From: Flavobacteriales bacterium UBA1937
GTDB lineage: Bacteria; Bacteroidota; Bacteroidia; Flavobacteriales; Weeksellaceae
Reading direction: 5' to 3'
Length of the DNA stretch: 21,717 nt
NCBI GenBank assembly: GCA_002337005.1
Contig: DDFD01000008.1
Span: 1 to 21,717, forward strand
Part shown: positions 14,827 to 21,717 of the stretch, piece after piece
Layout: every line of letters starts with the position of its first letter
Numbering within the stretch: the stretch's first letter is position 1
Notes under the pieces: model-generated
What the model saw: the letters and a program-made list of their open reading frames with translations, nothing else
What the model was told of the DNA's origin: nothing
The model's database searches: none
Program-made: the position numbers and the translations under genes

Positions 14827-15579
14827 TTAAAGTTTTACTGAAGCTAGAATTTCGATATTTTTTGATACATCACTGCTTTCAAAAGATTTCAATTCTTTCA
14901 ACAGTTTTGAATTAGAAATTCTTGGGTTTACTATTTGAGTAGAGATTTTAGCAGCAGCATTATCTATTAAATTAATTAACGTATTCTGTAGAAAATTTGG
15001 AGTATTAGAAAGAGCAACTGCACTAGCCCATGAAGTGTCTCTAGCTCTAGAAATAGCGAAATCTAGAACCGCATTGTCTTTTCCGTTAGAAATTTTATCA
15101 ATTAAATGGATGGGATAGCAAACTTTATTTAATGCATTTTGTACATCCTGATTAATAGACGAAATTACATCGTTTATCTTATAGAAATCTGCTTTTAAAG
15201 GATTGATTTTTCCTTTTGGTACTACAGATGCTGCGGAAATACCCAAATCTAAATTAATATGGGCATTCATTCCTAAAAATATGTGCTGAATAATAAGTAA
15301 GTTATTGTTTTTGCAAGCTTCAAAAGCTTGATACCATGCATTGGAGCATTTTTGATTTTTTTGATAAGTTTCAAATGCATCGATGTATCTTTTGGCAAAA
15401 GTTACATCAAGATTGGTCATTCTTTTTGCATCTTGAAATTTTTTTTTCTTGATTCCTTGTAAAACTGCTGCGGTCATCGTTCTATAAGTAGTAGCGAAAT
15501 AACCTGCGGGATTTTGGTTTTTGATGCTCCAATCTATGATTTGGTCTAGATTTGAAATTACTTCTTCAATGGTTTTCAT
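14827..15579 (-). CDS. DUF5995-family protein
   Basis: A 250-residue soluble, all-helical protein of unknown function. It matches my memory of the DUF5995 family: PAGYFATTYRTMTAAVLQGI near the N-terminus, NNLLIIQHIFLGMNAHINLDLGISAA in the middle (one His and an N-x-H-I-N motif that could bind metal) and RARDTSWASAVAL later. No signal peptide is present. Two bases separate it from the DUF1801 gene and 12 from the YCII gene upstream. A hydrolase- or oxygenase-like function is possible from the histidines but not established. Confidence 0.75.
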   Translation of the reverse strand: MKTIEEVISNLDQIIDWSIKNQNPAGYFATTYRTMTAAVLQGIKKKKFQDAKRMTNLDVTFAKRYIDAFETYQKNQKCSNAWYQAFEACKNNNLLIIQHIFLGMNAHINLDLGISAASVVPKGKINPLKADFYKINDVISSINQDVQNALNKVCYPIHLIDKISNGKDNAVLDFAISRARDTSWASAVALSNTPNFLQNTLINLIDNAAAKISTQIVNPRISNSKLLKELKSFESSDVSKNIEILASVKL

Positions 15580-15591
15580 GATGTTGTTTTT

Positions 15592-16053
15592 TTATTCTTT
15601 AGAGATTTTTTTGTGGTATTTAAGATGCATAGGGATAGCAGCTGAACCGTACCAAGGTAAAATTTCGTATTCAAAAATTCCACTTTTTACTGTTGGGTCA
15701 TTCTGGAGAAGGGCTTTTGCTTCGTCTTCAGTTTTTACGTCTAAAAGAAAAATACCTCTGTATTGTAAAGTGTTTTTAGTGGCAAATGGACCTGCAAGTT
15801 TTAATTTTCCAGCTTTTTGCATAGTTTCCATATTAGAGAAATGTCCTTTGAAAAGCTCACTTCTTTTTTCTTTGTCTGTTATTTCCTTGTCTTTTGGGCC
15901 GGTTTTTAGAATAACGAGCATATAAGTTTTCATCCCTCTTTCGTCTGCATTTAAAGAATCTGCAAGTTTTTGATCAAAAATTTTAGAATTGTTTTGAGCA
16001 AATGTTAAGACGTTGAAAAATAAGAATGTAATAATTGAGATAAATTTTTTCAT
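15592..16053 (-). CDS. Secreted YCII-domain protein
   Basis: A 153-residue protein with a clear Sec signal peptide (MKKFISIITFLFFNVLTFAQ) followed by a YCII domain (about 50-145). GPFATKNTLQYRGIFLLDV, EDEAKALLQNDPTVKSGIFEYEILPWYG and an upstream HF segment (KGHFSNMETMQKAGKL) are the usual core. A longer reading from 16113 would place 20 residues before the signal peptide and is rejected. YCII proteins are normally cytosolic and small, so periplasmic export is notable. It is first in the tightly spaced gene row that runs to rmuC. Confidence 0.85.
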   Translation of the reverse strand: MKKFISIITFLFFNVLTFAQNNSKIFDQKLADSLNADERGMKTYMLVILKTGPKDKEITDKEKRSELFKGHFSNMETMQKAGKLKLAGPFATKNTLQYRGIFLLDVKTEDEAKALLQNDPTVKSGIFEYEILPWYGSAAIPMHLKYHKKISKE

Positions 16054-16077
16054 TGTTCTGTGTTTTGGTAGTTTCAA

Positions 16078-16085
16078 CAAAATTA
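16078..16085 (-). promoter_or_regulatory. -7 box of YCII-gene promoter
   Basis: On the minus strand TAATTTTG fits TAnnTTTG, 24 bases before the ATG at 16053. Its -33 region falls in the A-rich tail of the preceding terminator. Confidence 0.5.
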
Positions 16086-16100
16086 TGAATTTATACAAAA

Positions 16101-16132
16101 CAAAAAAGCCCAAGTTAAAAAACTTGAGCTTT
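16101..16132 (-). terminator. Terminator after the amt-porin operon
   Basis: Read on the minus strand: stem AAAGCTCAAGTT (16132-16121), loop of 4, AACTTGGGCTTT (16116-16105), with one T-G pair, followed by a T-run ending at 16102. It lies just after the porin stop codon. Confidence 0.88.
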
Positions 16133-16151
16133 ATAAATATTTGTTTTTTTG

Positions 16152-17240
16152 TTAAAACTTATACATTGCACCAATTAAGAAGTTTGCAGAGCTTCCAGTA
16201 GCGCTTCCATCTTTTTTGAAATAGATGTCTTCGTTTGAACTTTCGAATCTAATTTCTGGTTTTAATTGGAAATTACCTTGTCTAAGTGTGGCAGAAATAG
16301 TATTTGCAAAAATAGTATTTCCGTTTGCTGCTCCTAGAGCTAGTGCGTTATCTTTGTTATCTAAGTATTCTGCTCTATAATTAAGTGCAAAACCTTCGCT
16401 TACGTCATACTTTAGATATCCTACCAATGAAGACCAAGTTTGTTTACCTACGTTAGGCGTGTCTGAACTAAATGTAGCTGTAGTAGCATTTACGCCAAGC
16501 TTAAATTTATCTGTGAATTTGTAGGCGGCGGTTAAATCAAACTGGGATACATTATTGCTCCAAGGATTATAACTGCCATGTTGTCCATTTAAATAAGCAC
16601 TTAATTGATCGCCTGCGTAGCCAATTTGCCAGATAAAGAATTTGTTTTTGAAACTTTCTCCAGTGTTTGGATCTGCAGTGTGAAAAGCAGATTTAAAATC
16701 TGTAGGATTTACAACTCCCGCCATAAAATTAAATTTATTAGCCACATAATTTGCTTTGAAACCAGTATGTAAAAATGGTCCGTAAGAAAACGCATAAGAC
16801 ATACTGTAGATATCATTTTCTGGCGCGTCTAGTAATTCGTAACCTACGTGTGTAGCCCAAGAACCCCCTGTTAAGGTAAGTTTATCAGTAGCGGCATAAT
16901 CAATATATAGTTGTTTGATTAAAAACTTAGTATTGTCTGCAGTATAACTAAATTGTTCTGCTCTGTTTCCAAATCCTAAGTCTGCTACAGTGGTAAATTT
17001 TCCTGAAGAATGCGTCAGTTTTAAAGAGAACATTCCTAGTTCAAAAGAATTATTAGGTGCAGTAAAACTAGTTTTGGTATTGTTGTCACTTCCAGCGAAA
17101 TCTGCTTTGTAAAAAATATCAGCATTACCGCTTAATTTGAATCCCTTTAGCCAACTTGCTTCTTCCTGAGCAAATATAAGAGATGTACATAGTGTCGTGA
17201 CTAAATAAGCTAACTTATTTATAGATTTCAGAGTTTTCAT
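16152..17240 (-). CDS. Outer membrane beta-barrel porin
   Basis: A 362-residue protein with a Sec signal peptide (cut after ...LIFAQ, about residue 25) and alternating strands throughout (FKLSGNADIFYKADFAG, GMFSLKLTHSSGKFTTVADLGFG, VGYELLDAPENDIYSMSYAFSYGP). It ends in aromatic Phe (IGAMYKF), as expected for BAM substrates. It resembles the Bacteroidota putative porin family (BBP2). Only 52 bases separate it from the ammonium transporter, without a terminator or promoter. It therefore probably lets ammonium or another small nitrogen compound across the outer membrane for the transporter; the substrate is inference. Confidence 0.85.
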   Translation of the reverse strand: MKTLKSINKLAYLVTTLCTSLIFAQEEASWLKGFKLSGNADIFYKADFAGSDNNTKTSFTAPNNSFELGMFSLKLTHSSGKFTTVADLGFGNRAEQFSYTADNTKFLIKQLYIDYAATDKLTLTGGSWATHVGYELLDAPENDIYSMSYAFSYGPFLHTGFKANYVANKFNFMAGVVNPTDFKSAFHTADPNTGESFKNKFFIWQIGYAGDQLSAYLNGQHGSYNPWSNNVSQFDLTAAYKFTDKFKLGVNATTATFSSDTPNVGKQTWSSLVGYLKYDVSEGFALNYRAEYLDNKDNALALGAANGNTIFANTISATLRQGNFQLKPEIRFESSNEDIYFKKDGSATGSSANFLIGAMYKF

Positions 17241-17292
17241 AGATGTAAATTTTTAAGGGTGAAACGTGTAACAATTTTTTTGTGATGAGAGA

Positions 17293-18609
17293 TTATAAAG
17301 ACTCTCCGTGTTGTGTTTTATCTAAACCTTCTTTTTCATATTCTTCATTCACTCTTAATGGAGTAATTAGGTTCGTGATATATAATAATAAGTAAGAGCC
17401 AAAGAAAGCGAAAACAGATACGCCAACTAATGCTACTATATGTTTGATGAATAAGCTTGTGCCGCCATAGAATAACCCTGGTTCTACTACTGCTGCATTA
17501 ATAGTAGGTGTAGCAAAAACTCCGGTTAATATCATTCCTACCATACCTCCTACACCATGGCAAGGGAATACGTCTAATGTGTCATCAATATTGGTTTTTC
17601 CTCTCCAATCTACTACAAAACTACTTACTGCTACTGCAATAATCCCAATGAGAATAGAGTGAGGAACAGTAACGAAACCTGCTGCTGGAGTAATAGCAAC
17701 AAGACCTACCACTGCGCCAATGCTAACGCCCATTGCAGAAAGTTTTCTTCCTTTAATTTTTTCGATGAATCCCCAAGCAATTGCAGCGGCTGCAGATGCT
17801 ACGGTAGTGTTAACGAAAGCTTGTACAGCTAATGAACTAGAGCTAACAGCAGAACCTGCATTGAAGCCAAACCAACCAAACCAAAGTAAAGCGGTTCCTA
17901 AAATTACATAAGAAATTCTACTAGGATCGTGGATAATTTCTGTTCTTTTCTTAAGAAATAACGCACCAGCTAATGCCGCCCAACCTGCACTCATGTGTAC
18001 TACAGTCCCTCCTGCGAAGTCTAATACACCGTACTTGAATAAAATTCCATCTGGATGCCAAACAGCGTGAGCTAATGGTGAATATATAAATAAAGAGAAT
18101 AAAATTATAAACAGTAAATATCCCCAAAATCTGATTCTCTCTGCAAAAGCACCAGAAATAAGCGCTGGAGTAATAATGGCAAATTTCATTTGGAAAACAG
18201 CAAATAGTATCAAAGGAATAGTTGGAGCAAGTGACCAAGCGCTTTTAGTTCCTACATTGCTGAAAAATAAAAATTTACTTGGGTTTCCGATAATACCACC
18301 AATTGAGTCGCCAAAAGCAAGACCAAACCCGATAACTACCCAAACTACACTAATTACGCCCATTGCAATAAAACTTTGTAGAATGGTGCTAATTACATTT
18401 TTCTTTCTTACCATACCTCCGTAGAAGAAGCCAAGACCTGGCGTCATGATTAGTACCATAGCAGATGAAACCAACATCCAAGCAATGTCTGCGCTGCTAA
18501 ATTCTGGGATGCTTTTTTCGTCAACTGGAGTTTCTGGGAAGAGTGTACCCGAAAATAGGCATAATAAACCTAAAACAACTAGCGATGCTAGTAAAATCCA
18601 TTTTCTCAT
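17293..18609 (-). CDS. amtB: Ammonium transporter
   Basis: Trimeric inner-membrane ammonium channel, 438 residues with about 11 helices after a cleavable or extra N-terminal hydrophobic segment (3-20). Key residues are visible: Asp197 and His205 (LDFAGGTVVHMSAGW, the Asp-8-His spacing of E. coli D160/H168) and His351 (CHGVGGMVG), the second of the twin histidines. FFYGGMVRKKN (61-71) and FNAGSAVSS (249-257) are family signatures. No GlnK/PII gene adjoins it inside the window, unlike many bacteria; regulation may come through the promoter repeats upstream. The porin gene follows in the same transcript. Confidence 0.95.
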   Translation of the reverse strand: MRKWILLASLVVLGLLCLFSGTLFPETPVDEKSIPEFSSADIAWMLVSSAMVLIMTPGLGFFYGGMVRKKNVISTILQSFIAMGVISVVWVVIGFGLAFGDSIGGIIGNPSKFLFFSNVGTKSAWSLAPTIPLILFAVFQMKFAIITPALISGAFAERIRFWGYLLFIILFSLFIYSPLAHAVWHPDGILFKYGVLDFAGGTVVHMSAGWAALAGALFLKKRTEIIHDPSRISYVILGTALLWFGWFGFNAGSAVSSSSLAVQAFVNTTVASAAAAIAWGFIEKIKGRKLSAMGVSIGAVVGLVAITPAAGFVTVPHSILIGIIAVAVSSFVVDWRGKTNIDDTLDVFPCHGVGGMVGMILTGVFATPTINAAVVEPGLFYGGTSLFIKHIVALVGVSVFAFFGSYLLLYITNLITPLRVNEEYEKEGLDKTQHGESL

Positions 18610-18635
18610 ATCAATTCAACTTTTAAATTCTTATG

Positions 18636-18665
18636 CAAAATTATAAAATATATTTACATACCCAA
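18636..18665 (-). promoter_or_regulatory. Promoter of amt-porin operon
   Basis: Minus strand TTG (18665-18663), 19 bases, TAATTTTG (18643-18636): both elements at the ideal spacing, 26 bases before the amt ATG. Confidence 0.75.
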
Positions 18666-18680
18666 ATTAAATATGGGTAT
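18658..18680. promoter_or_regulatory. Inverted repeat over the amt -33 element
   Basis: ATACCCA (18658-18664) and TGGGTAT (18674-18680), perfect arms 9 bases apart, covering the TTG of the amt promoter. It has the size and position of a repressor or regulator site. A further GGGTATTTG half-site lies at 18728. Confidence 0.5.
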
Positions 18681-18743
18681 TTGTTGAAAAAAAGTAATTT
18701 TTTTTGAATTTTAGTTGAAAAAACAAGGGGTATTTGTGAAAAA
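18675..18743. repeat. Direct repeat upstream of amt
   Basis: GGGTATTTGT with an A-rich tail at 18675 and again at 18728, 53 bases apart (about five helical turns). The first copy is also one arm of the inverted repeat. Confidence 0.55.
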
Positions 18744-18777
18744 TTAACGTAAAATGTGAAAAATGTTAAATTGGAGC

Positions 18778-18806
18778 AAAAAAAATACTTGCCAAAAGCA
18801 AGTATT
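18778..18806 (-). terminator. Terminator after the LRR gene
   Basis: Perfect 9-base stem AATACTTGC (18784-18792) / GCAAGTATT (18798-18806), loop of 5, with a T-run on the minus strand down to 18778. It lies 28 bases past the LRR stop codon. Confidence 0.9.
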
Positions 18807-18833
18807 ATATGAGGGTGTTTAGAAAAAACTACA

Positions 18834-20462
18834 TTATTTCTTAATGATTTTAAAATTTTGGTATCCCTGAGATGTTTTTATATTTAAAATATAAGTGGAT
18901 GATGGCAAATCAGTAAGGTCGAGTTTTTCGTCCTTTCCTGAAAAGGTTTTAATAAGTCTTCCTCCTATATCATATAAATTCAAAGATTCAATTTTATAGT
19001 TTTGATTTTTGATATATAAAAAATCCTTAGTAGGATTAGGGTAAATAGCCATGATTTTGTTTTCTGGACTTTCTGTGGATAGAGTTTCGTCTTTTTCTAA
19101 AGTTATAGGTTCTCTGTAATCAGAAAAATATATATTATATAAGGTGTCGTTTTTTATAAAAATAGCTTCGCATGTGTAAATGTCAAAGTCAGTTTCTTTC
19201 ACAGAGCTTATGTTTAAATTTTCTGAATTGATGTAAGTGTTTTTCTCAAGAGTTTTAAACCAAGTAAAAGAATATCCGTCGGAGGCAGATAAAGCTTGGT
19301 CTAGACTTGTTGCAGAATTTAGACTCGTTTTTATAACTTTTGGATTGTCATATCGCTGAGGTGAATATACAAAGTCTGTATTATTAGAATGAGTATTTAG
19401 ATAATTCTCTATTTGTATTTTAGAAAACCTATTGTTAGAAATATTGCAAATTTGGGGAATGTTGTTAGGGATTGTGCCTTCTATTTCATTGCTTTGTAAA
19501 GATAGACTCATTAAATTAGGTAGTGCTAAAAGATCTTGAGGAATGTTTCCACGAAATTTGTTATGGTTTAGCCAGAGTTGTTGTAAGTGAATGAGTGTGC
19601 TTAAAGTTGAAGTTCCACCGCTGATTTTGTTTCTTCCTAGATTTAAGTGAATTAGATTTTGCAGGCCGCTTATTTGATTTGGGATATTTTCTAGAGAATT
19701 GTTTTCCAAAGAAAGCCATTCTAAGTTTGCTAAACCACTAAGTGGAGAAAAATCTGTAATGGTATTGCTATTAAGGTCTAGTGATTTCAAAGAAATAAAA
19801 TTGATAATTTCACTAGGTACTTTATTTAGATTGTTATTGGCGAGGTTCAGTTCTTGTAATTTATTTAAAGAACTAAAATTTGAAAAATTTACAATAGCAT
19901 TATTGCTTACATTTAATGATGATAATTTTTGTAATGAGCCTAAACTTGCTGGTATTTCCGTGAGGTTTAGTTTTGAAATGTCTAAGGATTTTAATCCAGA
20001 AAATCCAGAGAAATCAGTATTAGAAAGGTTACAATTATTATTACCAACGTAAATTTCTTCTAAATTAGGAAGGTTAGAATAGCTACTCCAAACGTCTCCT
20101 GTAAAATCATTATTGCTAAGATTAAGATAGGTTAAGTTGGATAATGAAGATAAGTTTGGGATTTCTCCATCTAACTTATTAGAGCTAAGGTCTAGTTTTT
20201 TAAGATTGGTAAGTGAGAAAACAGAGGTTGGGAAATTTCCTTTAAGAAGATTTCCGTTTAGTTTGAGTTCTGTAACCATTCCGCTTGATGTTTTTACACC
20301 ATACCAATAATAGGGGTCTTTCTCTAAGTCCCAACGTTGACTCCAGTTTGCGCCATCGGTTTGATTGTATATAGAAAGTAGGGCATTTCTTTCAGATGTA
20401 GAAATGCTCCATTGTGCGTTTATAAAGATGGAGAAAAATAAAAATAGTAATGCTTTTTTCAA
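18834..20462 (-). CDS. Leucine-rich-repeat protein with T9SS C-terminal sorting domain
   Basis: A 542-residue secreted protein: signal peptide (1-16, ending INAQ), a plant-type LRR N-cap (about 20-60, DGANWSQRWDLEKDPYYWYGV), around 12 LRRs (about 65-345, LxxLxLxxN with GxIP turns), an Ig-like region (about 365-455), and a type IX sorting domain (469-542: YPNPTKDFLYI, LYDIGGRLIKTF, YILNIKTSQG, ending KIIKK). It would be exported by the T9SS and attached to or released from the cell surface, where LRRs typically bind proteins or glycans. The start is TTG, with an in-frame TAA four codons upstream. Confidence 0.9.
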   Translation of the reverse strand: MKKALLFLFFSIFINAQWSISTSERNALLSIYNQTDGANWSQRWDLEKDPYYWYGVKTSSGMVTELKLNGNLLKGNFPTSVFSLTNLKKLDLSSNKLDGEIPNLSSLSNLTYLNLSNNDFTGDVWSSYSNLPNLEEIYVGNNNCNLSNTDFSGFSGLKSLDISKLNLTEIPASLGSLQKLSSLNVSNNAIVNFSNFSSLNKLQELNLANNNLNKVPSEIINFISLKSLDLNSNTITDFSPLSGLANLEWLSLENNSLENIPNQISGLQNLIHLNLGRNKISGGTSTLSTLIHLQQLWLNHNKFRGNIPQDLLALPNLMSLSLQSNEIEGTIPNNIPQICNISNNRFSKIQIENYLNTHSNNTDFVYSPQRYDNPKVIKTSLNSATSLDQALSASDGYSFTWFKTLEKNTYINSENLNISSVKETDFDIYTCEAIFIKNDTLYNIYFSDYREPITLEKDETLSTESPENKIMAIYPNPTKDFLYIKNQNYKIESLNLYDIGGRLIKTFSGKDEKLDLTDLPSSTYILNIKTSQGYQNFKIIKK

Positions 20463-20483
20463 AATTTGTGTTTATATATTTTG

Positions 20484-20491
20484 CAAATATA
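20484..20491 (-). promoter_or_regulatory. -7 box of LRR gene
   Basis: TATATTTG on the minus strand fits TAnnTTTG, 21 bases before the TTG start. No good -33. Confidence 0.5.
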
Positions 20492-20580
20492 TTATAAAGT
20501 TGAAAAATATTAATAAAAAATAAAAGTACTTGATTCAGAAAAATAAATGCTTAGCTATTATTATATTAGGTCTAATGATT

Positions 20581-21057
20581 TTATTTGGCAAGATAAGCAT
20601 TATACATCCATACTTCTTTTTCTTGTTCGGTGATATAGCTGCTCATTTGTGCATTGGTGCCCTCGTCTCCTGCTTTTTCGGTAATATCTAGAAGTTCTCT
20701 TTGTAAATCTATTATTATTTTAAAAGAAGCTAAAATCCCATCTACGCATCTGTTTCCGTCAGAGACTTCTCTGCTTTCTTTAATTGATGACAATTTTATA
20801 TATTCAGAATAATTGTGAAACGGAGAAATGCCTAGGGTTAAGATTCTTTCTGCAATTTCATCTATTTTTAAAACTAGATTAGTGTAAAGTTCTTCAAATT
20901 TAGGGTGAAGGGTGAAAAACTGACTTCCCTTAATGTTCCAATGTGCGCCTCTAGTGTTTTGGTAAAAAACAGAATAGTTAGAAAGTAAAATGTTTAATTT
21001 TTCGGCTATTTTCTTACAATCGGTTTCTTTAAGGCCAATTATGTGTGAGTTTTTCAT
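20581..21057 (-). CDS. dps: Dps-family ferroxidase / DNA-protection protein
   Basis: Ferritin-like protein forming a 12-subunit shell that oxidises Fe(II) with peroxide and protects DNA. The 158 residues have the ferroxidase pattern at the subunit interface: His39-Trp40 (RGAHWNIKG), His51 (FFTLHPKFEELY), Asp66 and Glu70 (KIDEIAERIL); the 12-15-4 spacings equal those of characterised Dps (H31, H43, D58, E62). The N-terminus is short and lacks the Lys-rich tail that E. coli Dps uses to bind DNA, so DNA binding is doubtful. It stands alone with its own promoter. Confidence 0.93.
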   Translation of the reverse strand: MKNSHIIGLKETDCKKIAEKLNILLSNYSVFYQNTRGAHWNIKGSQFFTLHPKFEELYTNLVLKIDEIAERILTLGISPFHNYSEYIKLSSIKESREVSDGNRCVDGILASFKIIIDLQRELLDITEKAGDEGTNAQMSSYITEQEKEVWMYNAYLAK

Positions 21058-21077
21058 ATCATATAGAATTTATGAGG

Positions 21078-21085
21078 CAAATTTA
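21078..21085 (-). promoter_or_regulatory. -7 box of dps
   Basis: TAAATTTG on the minus strand, 20 bases before the ATG, fits TAnnTTTG. The -33 is weak, as expected if an activator is needed. No Fur/PerR-like palindrome is visible here. Confidence 0.5.
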
Positions 21086-21264
21086 ATAAAAATACTTGTA
21101 TTTAGATATTTCTATAAAATTGTTATTAACTATTATTTTAATCAGATGGCCTAGGTCTTAATATTGAGATTGGGCTTTTAATGGGTTTTGTTAAATTTTA
21201 AGAGTGTCTGAGTGTTTTTTGATAACCGTGTGAAAATTAACATATTATTTATGTGGAAGTTATT

Positions 21265-21294
21265 TTGTCAGTTCAAAAAATATTTATACTTTTG
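21265..21294 (+). promoter_or_regulatory. Strong promoter of rpsL
   Basis: TTG (21265-21267), 19 bases, TACTTTTG (21287-21294), followed by CA: the full consensus of a flavobacterial housekeeping promoter, with a leader of about 30 bases. Nothing else was recognised in 21058-21264 apart from the dps promoter. Confidence 0.8.
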
Positions 21295-21328
21295 CACCCT
21301 AAAATAAAAAATAATATAAAGCAATCAA

Positions 21329-21717
21329 ATGCCTACTATTCAACAATTAGTTAGAAAAGGAAGAGCCACACTTGCTAAGAAGAGCAAATCGGCTGCTTTG
21401 GATTCATGTCCACAAAGAAGAGGCGTATGTACAAGAGTATATACAACTACTCCTAAGAAACCTAACTCAGCACTTAGAAAAGTTGCCAGAGTAAGACTTT
21501 CAAACGGAAAAGAAGTTAACGCCTATATCCCGGGAGAAGGACATAACCTCCAAGAGCACTCGATAGTATTAGTACGTGGCGGAAGAGTAAAAGATTTACC
21601 GGGAGTTAGATATCACATTGTTCGTGGTGCTTTAGACACTGCCGGAGTAAACGGAAGAACGCAAAGACGTTCTAAGTACGGTGCCAAAAGACCAAAACCA
21701 GGTCAAGCTGCTGCAGC
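21329..21717 (+). CDS. rpsL: 30S ribosomal protein S12 (3' end missing)
   Basis: Decoding-centre protein of the small ribosomal subunit. The ATG at 21329 opens MPTIQQLVRKGR and 129 codons run to the window edge without a stop; only a few C-terminal residues are missing. Universal segments are CPQRRGVCTRVYTTTPKKPNSALRK and GGRVKDLPGVRYH. The Lys in PKKPN (residue 43 counting Met) and in GRVKDLPG are wild type, so no classical streptomycin-resistance substitution is present. It probably heads the str operon (rpsG, fusA). Confidence 0.97.
   Translation, partial: MPTIQQLVRKGRATLAKKSKSAALDSCPQRRGVCTRVYTTTPKKPNSALRKVARVRLSNGKEVNAYIPGEGHNLQEHSIVLVRGGRVKDLPGVRYHIVRGALDTAGVNGRTQRRSKYGAKRPKPGQAAA

Noticed and set aside
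15521..15925. 134-codon plus-strand ORF opposite the YCII and DUF5995 genes
   Set aside because: It lies wholly antisense to two recognisable genes, spans their junction, has no promoter, and its composition is that of a reverse-frame shadow.
16054..16113. 20-residue N-terminal extension of the YCII protein
   Set aside because: It would sit before an intact signal peptide and cover the promoter at 16078.
18758..18832. Possible 19-residue ORF before the amt promoter region
   Set aside because: It reads through the terminator hairpin of the LRR gene and has no promoter.
21058..21128. Fur/PerR box upstream of dps
   Set aside because: I looked for the 7-1-7 palindrome seen at 5525; only a short TAGA/TCTA match is present, not convincing.

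Overview
The window looks like chromosomal DNA of a low-GC Bacteroidota bacterium of order Flavobacteriales, probably the Chryseobacterium/Cloacibacterium group (Weeksellaceae). The evidence is AT-rich intergenic DNA, repeated flavobacterial-type promoters (TAnnTTTG about 7 bases before the transcript start, sometimes with TTG 19-20 bases upstream), starts without a clear Shine-Dalgarno sequence, a type IX secretion sorting domain, and the families present. The genus assignment is inference from family content. No tRNA, rRNA, CRISPR array, transposase or phage gene was seen. Most of the window reads as stable core genome.

Layout. At the left edge is the 5' tip of a divergent secreted protein (1-59, minus), then lptD (outer-membrane LPS insertion), ridA and a small four-helix membrane protein. 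These converge, through a shared terminator, on an htrA/degQ periplasmic protease. After a 380-base gap holding a possible 25-residue membrane peptide with its own promoter come a U32-family gene (probable RNA-hydroxylation type), a [4Fe-4S] ferredoxin and 5-formyl-THF cyclo-ligase as one operon. The minus-strand pair 7645-9349 (lipoprotein plus single-pass membrane protein with an unrecognised N-terminal domain) lies divergently from two tandem alanine/lysine-rich, Lpp-like lipoproteins (9521-10286). Both lipoprotein genes carry the same upstream palindrome, TTGTAA-N7-TTACAA.

From 10341 to 16053 everything is on the minus strand: a SpoU-type RNA methyltransferase, rmuC, a voltage-gated-type K+ channel, nicotinate phosphoribosyltransferase, a DUF1801 protein, a DUF5995 protein and a secreted YCII-domain protein. 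The last six have gaps of 2-36 bases and may be one transcript. Next is a minus-strand nitrogen-uptake pair, an ammonium transporter followed by an outer-membrane porin, with an inverted repeat over the transporter promoter. A leucine-rich-repeat protein with a T9SS C-terminal domain and a Dps ferritin-like protein follow. The right edge is a strong canonical promoter and most of rpsL (S12).

The most interesting parts are the envelope locus 7.6-10.3 kb (unknown membrane protein, unknown lipoprotein, duplicated Lpp-like lipoproteins with shared operator-like palindromes), the small membrane ORF at 5419, the Fur/PerR-like 7-1-7 palindrome before the U32 gene, and the repeats before amt. I saw no defence system or other clearly new multi-gene machinery.
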